Positions 58,141-64,000 of a stretch of 64,000 nt of DNA are shown one piece after another. The stretch covers positions 65,160,533 to 65,224,532 of the forward strand of contig CM048845.1 in the NCBI GenBank assembly GCA_026545225.1, in the 5' to 3' direction. This DNA comes from Cornus controversa. Taxonomy: Eukaryota > Streptophyta > Magnoliopsida > Cornales > Cornaceae. The position numbers were made by a program, and so were the translations under genes. The first letter of the stretch is position 1, and each line of letters starts with the position of its first letter. The notes beneath the pieces are model-generated. The model had not been told where the DNA came from. It was given only the letters and a program-made list of their open reading frames with translations, and made no database searches.

Positions 58141-58989
58141 TGGGGACACCACGAAAAGGTAGATGGTCATTTGAATAGGTATTGTGGCAAATTCCATTCT
58201 TGCTTCAGCCATGAGTTCTGCTGACCACTACAAGAAAATGGGCTTATAGCGGCCAAATTTTAGTGGCGGCCAAATTTTAGCCGCCACCTAAACCCTTTTC
58301 TAACCTCATTTCACGTGCTAGGGTCACTCTATGTATATCATTTCTCTCTCCTCTCGTGAATATTGGGAAAGGGGATACGATTTCATTTCACCATTCCACT
58401 CTCTCACTAGCCTATTTCTCTCTCTCTCACTCTCTAGATCGATCCTATCCCACGATTTTTCCAGAATTTCATCACTCTGACACTATCTCTCTCATTCAAA
58501 CTCTGTTTTCCACCAAATGGAGACCAAATTCAGTGGAATCGATCGTCTTATCAGTTTGATTTCCTTTGTTTTTACCCTAGATTTACTTGAAATTTCTTTG
58601 TGCATTGCTAGTTTTGGATCTATTGAATCAACAAAAATGTTGGAGAGAGAATGTGTTCTTAGAGAACGACTCGCGGAGCCTTGGTGGTTGTGATGCGTGT
58701 AAGGAGGTGTTTGTGTCCAAGGAGCTCTTCAAATGCAAATCCTAACATCTACTTTTTGTTCACTAGTCACCGTCTCAAGTCCGACTTGTTTCGATCTTCA
58801 GGTGAGTGAGTCTTTTCTCGTCGATCTCATTCGAGTTTCAAACTTACATTGCGCTCTCTCTCTCTCTCTCTCAATCTCTTCAACTTGTGACTTTTTCTTG
58901 TGCTTTGAATTCGTGTTTCAAACGTGCGTGAATTAGCTTGTAAGTACAAGTTTGTCAAAATCATTCATATTATGACAATTCATCTCTTC

Positions 58990-59061
58990 TTTCGGTACAC
59001 ACACCCTGTTTTGCAGAGCTCTCTGCAGTTAATGGGATGCAAACCGCAACATGAGTATAAG
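58990..59061 (+). pseudogene. Captured exon of an LPA1/2-PGK-related gene
   Basis: The plus strand reads FRYTHPVLQSSLQLMGCKPQ and HEYK, then donor GTACTA at 59062. This resembles the conserved block of plant LPA1-homologue proteins (P-loop NTPases related to archaeal 2-phosphoglycerate kinase, affecting seed phytate), including the splice position after the lysine. Another exon-like segment near 62807 (after TTTTTTTGCAG, GLHRGVNKINHVAMGM, stop) lies near the other end. The upstream 58330-58800 has a 5'-leader look (CT-rich, then a CAG/GTGAGT donor near 58802). It is a transduplicated fragment within the CACTA element, unlikely to make protein. Family match is from memory. Confidence 0.5.
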
Positions 59062-62000
59062 GTACTATTTATTAAATTTAAATTTCAGTGTTTCTTCACT
59101 ACCTGTCTATGCTTCTATATATTTCTCTAATTTTTCTTAGTCCATTAATTATATGTTTTAGTATATGATGTTTTCTTTGTATTTTCATAGTTTTGTTGAC
59201 TTATTTACATGTGATTGTATAGATTAAATTTGCATAATTTTTCTTTTGAACATAGAGGAAGGACAACAACATTTTCTTACTTTTGAAATATTGTGCTAAC
59301 TCAAGATGGTTTTGTTAATCAACCAAATTGGTGCCAGATTCTTGCGATACATTGATGAGCTTTGCTTCTTGTCTGTGGGCTTCACAATTGCCATCTTAGT
59401 ATTGTAGGACTGAATTGAAATCATGCTTGTTGATTGATAGTTCACTGCGAATATAATACAGGGTTTAAGCTTTTACTAGAAAAGTTAGAATCATTTATCC
59501 TATTATATCTCCGCAGTTCTGCACTTGGTGCTGCATTTTTTACTGAGAACATGTAGAACAAATTTTCATGAAACATCTCAAATTCCCTCATTCTAAAGTT
59601 AGTTTACTTTTCACTATTAGTGGTTGATGATCACCTATCACAGCATAAATATGAGATATCAAGGTGAATGATAAGGAGAAAAAAGGGGGAAAAAAAAAAG
59701 AACCACTATAATATATATATTTTTGGTGAATCTTTCACAGAAGTTAATAATAAAAAAACAATTTTTTTTTTGTGAGTCAGCATAATGAATATGAAGCGAT
59801 CAAATGCTCTTTAAAATAATATTTTATTGACATGTTCAAAATGCATCAGCTATTTGGGTTAGACCTAGTAAGGTTTCTGTATGGAACATAATTTAGCATA
59901 GGATTGGTGATTGAAGTCAATTATGTACCCAGTTTGGACCAGACTATATTTGAGTGTTACTACCCAATTTTAATACCGACAGACACAAACACATGTATAA
60001 TCTTTTACTACATTGGATCATTTGTTAAGGGTGTCCTATCCATGCAAAGAAGTGCCCATCATAGGCTATAATTTGGCCCTCTTGTTCCAGCTGGTGCTCA
60101 TGCTAAGCATCACTATTGGTATGAGCCTGAGTGTTGTCTTCCCCTATTGGCTCATCATAGTCCTCATAATCATTCTCAACTTGGGTATGCATTATTTTTA
60201 TATGATAGTAATAAATTGGAGATAGACATTGTGCCTTCCAATGAGTTCAACTTAAGCTAATCTACAAATTAACCATTGTTAAAAAGTTTCTCTAGTGTTA
60301 ATTTAATTGTCACTTGCAGATAACCGGGCCAGCCTCTTAAATTTATTAAAGGTTGTGTTTTTAAGTTGCTAGATAGAAGGATTAGAATGAATATACCCTC
60401 TTTTTCCTGTCCCTAATGCAATAAAAATTATAAACAAAACTATTATGAACAACAATCTCACAGTTACTGATATCATCAATTACATTTTTGTGGATGTAGA
60501 AATTGTAATATGAAAACAAGAAAGAGAAGATGGAACTCCTAAAAAGACTCACCCTTGGACGGGATGACACCGTTAACATATCCCCTCTTCAACAGGTACA
60601 CAAGGACCACAAAATATGACACGCAATCAAGAAACTGAATAAATTGACATATTAGGTTGCGTCTCATCTTCTGATTGACAACAATTTCTCTATGGGTGAT
60701 ATAATTTTCATGTCAAATGCTTTTCTTTTTTTTTCATGTACGAGGTCTTGATAGTCTAGGGGGGCCATGACCAAATATTTCTACTGGAGAAAGCTACTGA
60801 ACTCAAGGAGTATGTATACTCTACATCAACTCATCTATGAACTATGTACTTTGCATTAATCTTTATTTTTGTTTACTGATTCTAGTTAAGGCATTCATAA
60901 CATACATATATGCACTCATTATATATTGGTTAACCACGTATGACATGATTCTTATTAAGTAGGAGAATAAAGAAAATAAGAGAATAAATATAATGGCAAA
61001 TAGATGGTTGATGAGTGAGTGGAACCTCCCAAATAATGTGCTCAGAGGTTGAGTTGAGTCTTCTCTTTTTCCAATTCTACAATGACCACTCCAGGTGCTG
61101 TCATTTATATCAGTTACTAGTTTTTGAAAATTTGACCTGCTTTGTCTATGGACCTTCTAGATTCTTAGTTGAGGCCAGGATTGGTTAAGCCTTCAACTCA
61201 TGTAACTGCTCTATCCTGTTTCGGTCTGATAATCATAAAGATTTGAAGCACTCTGGCTTTTCGATTCTGTTTATACTCTGTTGAGGTGCTTTTGGAATCT
61301 GATGCTGATTGCTGGCTCTCATGATAAATAGGTTTCTGCAGATAATTTCAAGTTCTGTTATATTTTTTTTATTGTTTTCTTGTTTATGAGCAACCAAACA
61401 AAGGTTGGAGTATTTAATTTTATTACATGTTGTCTTGGCAGTTTGATGTGGAAAGGCGAAATATCGATTACCTGGATTGAGATTTGATGTTTACCTTCAG
61501 GTAAACATCAATCCTTAGTTGGAATGCTGGAGTAATAGACTGGACAAACCTAACTTTTGCTTTTTTTGCCCAAAGTGACTGCTCCCCGAATTCCAACCCA
61601 CATTCTCACACTTGACTACCTGGAAATTTTACCACTGCACTAGACAATGACTCTATTATGTTTCAATTTATATCCTCAGTAGACATTATGTTTGTTTTTA
61701 TCAATTCTCTTTTTTATTGTCACACTAGGAAATTAAAAAAGAAAAAAGAAAGAACAATGATATACCATACCATATAATCATGTACTCTATATTAAAATGA
61801 AATTCATTATGTTAATCAATAGACCTCAGAACCTTGTTAGGAGCAGCACATTTAAGAGGATAAGAGACCCTCATTCCTTTTCGAATTGTTATGTGGTTAG
61901 TTGGTCATAATGTTTCTTGTGGAGGGAGCCCATATTGGGGATAGTGTAAGTGGATACCTATGTGTCTGAAATGTTTATGACAACCCAGAAAATAAATAAA

Positions 62001-62498
62001 GAAGATAAAGAAAAGTGTTCTTAACAATCGGACTTGTAATTATCTTCTTTACGATACCCCTTCTTATCAGTTGAAAGCAGGACTAATATTTGCTGGTGGG
62101 AAGTGTGGAAAAGAATCTTCTGCTTTGTATTTATCCGCTGGTTCTTTAATCCTTTCTTCTGGTTTCTTGTCATTTAGGGTCAGTTCTTATTTGTGATATT
62201 TGGTAAAAAAAATTCCACCAAGCATTAGCTTAATGCTTGAGTGATATCTCTTCATAACCCCAGTAAGAGGAGGTTCTGTTCTGATTAGAAAAATGTGGCT
62301 ATGTATGTCTAAAAAGATGTTCGATATGGTTTTTATGGTTCAATATGATTTGGCCTTGCATTTCAGCATAAATAGTATGCCTTGACTTATATTCTACTTC
62401 TGTGTAGGTTCACTAGCATCTAATGGTAAGGCTTGGAATGGAAGCTTACCATCTCTTATTGAATTGTACTCATGGATAAGGGTACAATTCAAATAACT

Positions 62499-62534
<36 letters not shown>
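62499..62534. repeat. (AT)n microsatellite
   Basis: Uninterrupted AT units inside the CACTA element. Confidence 0.9.
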
Positions 62535-62536
<2 letters not shown>

Positions 62537-63599
62537 ATTACAATTATTAGTGGTCAGAATTTCTTGTTCCACTCTTTGTACAAACAATATTAGATTTTCT
62601 TGTTCCACTCTTGGTTATCCTTTTGTAATGCTTTGAATTTTTATTTTACTTTATTTATTTATTTTTGACTTTTTAAGATTAAATTTTTGTGACGTTGTAC
62701 AAATGACTTATACTGCCTCTCCACATTTTGTTCATAAAGTTCCTGTGTGATTTTTGTGGTTCAATTATGGATAAGTTCTAATTTTTTCTTGAATTTTTTT
62801 TGCAGGGTTTACATAGAGGAGTGAATAAGATTAATCACGTAGCAATGGGCATGTAAACATTTTATTTTATTTTATTTTTTTAATAATGAACTTTTGTTGT
62901 AATTTAGAATAATTGATGTAATTTATATAACTATATCTTATTTGAATATGAAGATATTTGATTCAATTTATTTAACAGATAGCTTTATTTTGGTATGGAC
63001 GCCATGTATGACTAAATGGGTTTTTTGACATTTCAAAAAAAAAAAAAAAAAATTAATAAATGGCCCTTCCACGTATAGGTATTTTTTTTAAAAATCAAGT
63101 GGAGCTTTTAGCAGCGATCAGAACCGCTGCTAAAATCTTTTTATTATTCCAATGTTTCTGAGCGGTTTTACCCGCCGCTATAACTCAAAAGCATCCGCAT
63201 ATTCATTGTGTTGAACCTAAGATTTAGCGACGGTTGTAACAGCCACTATAGATAAAAAACCTATTCCGACTGAACCTTTAGCGGCTAATGGAAGAACTGC
63301 CACCCTACTGCTGCTAAAAGATATAGCGGCGGTTTTTTGCACTTTTAGAAGCGGTTTTGACCGCCGCTATAGACCCTTTTTGTTGTAGTGGACTTTTATT
63401 GAATCCTGACATAGACCATGCTCTGAGTTTAACCAAATCTCAATATCTCTCTGGATGAATCACACATCCTTGCAACTGTTTGACTAAAACCTTAAATTCC
63501 TTTCCTTTCATATATAGCACATAAATGGTGCCTGCAAAAACAATTTAATACCACATTCTTCAAGCTTTTACAATGTATGCATAAAGTGAGTATGACAGA

Positions 63600-63967
63600 A
63601 ATGCAAATATTGAGATAGATGTGCGATAAAACTAGAAAGGATAGAATTTGGAACGATCACATTTGGGAGATGGTTGGAGTAGCACAAATTAGAGATAAAA
63701 TGAGAGAAAATTGGTTAAGATGGTTTGGACATATGCAAAAATATCTTTAAATGCATCATTTAGGAAGAGTGACATAGTATACATTGAGGATAATACTAGA
63801 AAAAGAAGAAGATCAGAGTTCAAATGGGTAGAGTTAGCAAAGAAGGATATGATATCATGTGGTTTGATTGGGGCTATGGCCTCAGATAGAGCGGAATATT
63901 GGAAGCATATGATTTATGTAGTCGACTCTAAGTAGTTAAAAAAAAAAGACTTGATTGTTGTTGTTAG
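63600..63967 (+). mobile_element. RTE-type LINE 3' end
   Basis: The plus strand encodes KTRKDRIWNDHIWEMVGVAQ, IRDKMRENWLRWFGHMQKYL, a stop, then in another frame FRKSDIVYIEDNTRKRRRSE and FKWVELAKKDMISCGLIGAM. It ends at DSK, a stop, and a (TTG)n-like tail. Same family as 52848-54110, other strand. Confidence 0.9.
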
Positions 63968-64000
63968 TGTACGTTCTTCAAGCTTTTATGTTTCAGATTA

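Larger units (their letters stand above)
58226..63390. mobile_element. Complete non-autonomous CACTA element, 5165 bp
   Basis: Termini CACTACAAGAAAATGGG and, inverted, CACTACAACAAAAAGGG, with a perfect 3-bp target duplication GAC (58223-58225, 63391-63393). Both ends carry clustered subterminal motifs of the type AGCGGCGG/CCGCCGCT (58249-58290; 63105-63375), the expected transposase-binding repeats. No TnpA- or TnpD-like frame is visible. The interior instead contains gene-like segments with splice sites, including one resembling a plant LPA1-type gene. Confidence 0.95.

Noticed and set aside
1-64000. tRNA genes
   Set aside because: Only primer-binding sites complementary to tRNA-iMet were seen; no sequence with the A and B boxes and cloverleaf pairing of a tRNA was recognised by eye. 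A tRNAscan-SE run would settle it.

Overview
This is a window of a flowering-plant nuclear genome, almost certainly a eudicot. The signs are AT-rich DNA with long gaps, GT-AG introns, a TIR-NBS-LRR (TNL) resistance gene (a class missing from most monocots), a Cassandra-type retroelement carrying 5S rRNA sequence, and RTE, copia, chromovirus, hAT, CACTA, Mutator and Stowaway-like transposable elements. There is no sign of prokaryotic or organellar gene organisation. I found no intact protein-coding gene. What remains is host-gene fragments and pseudogenes embedded in nested transposable elements.

Layout. 1-20.3 kb: a dispersed repeat of about 2.8 kb occurs twice in direct orientation (1-2890 and 17476-20288). 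Between the copies lies a broken minus-strand gene resembling plant nuclear speckle splicing regulatory protein 1. Its first two exons are at 13.25-13.6 kb and its last exon is at 3.9-4.4 kb. The intervening stretch holds a copia remnant, split by a 5'-truncated gypsy-type solo LTR, itself split by a 1272-bp TRIM element (386-bp LTRs, PBS, 5-bp target duplication). At 16-17.4 kb a second copia remnant holds a Stowaway MITE, which holds a 180-bp Mutator-like MITE. 20.3-30.4 kb: two exons of an unrecognised but coherent gene, a 2.0-kb hAT element with a perfect 8-bp target duplication, and a second hAT-like element split by a solo LTR, which is split by a minus-strand chromovirus fragment. 31-38 kb: a copia 3' end, a Cassandra element, a Mutator-like MITE with TIRs of about 130 bp, and one exon of a mitochondrial-carrier pseudogene. 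41.5-46.4 kb: a nearly complete but inactivated copia element with both LTRs. 46.9-55.5 kb: a four-exon TNL gene on the minus strand with a 4.85-kb TE-filled first intron and a 1-nt frameshift in its LRR exon. Just upstream lie a 54-bp tandem repeat and a decayed TGA-type bZIP fragment. 58.2-63.4 kb: a complete 5165-bp non-autonomous CACTA element (GAC target duplication) carrying a piece resembling an LPA1/2-phosphoglycerate-kinase-related gene. The window ends in an RTE LINE fragment.

The genes do not form a pathway. The main interest is the order of nested insertions, which can be read directly from target duplications, and the way TE tails and insertions have altered the TNL and NSRP1-like loci. 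I did not find a convincing new biological system. The best candidates for new description are the TRIM family at 6.5 kb, the gene-capturing CACTA element, and the palindrome present in only one copy of the 2.8-kb repeat.
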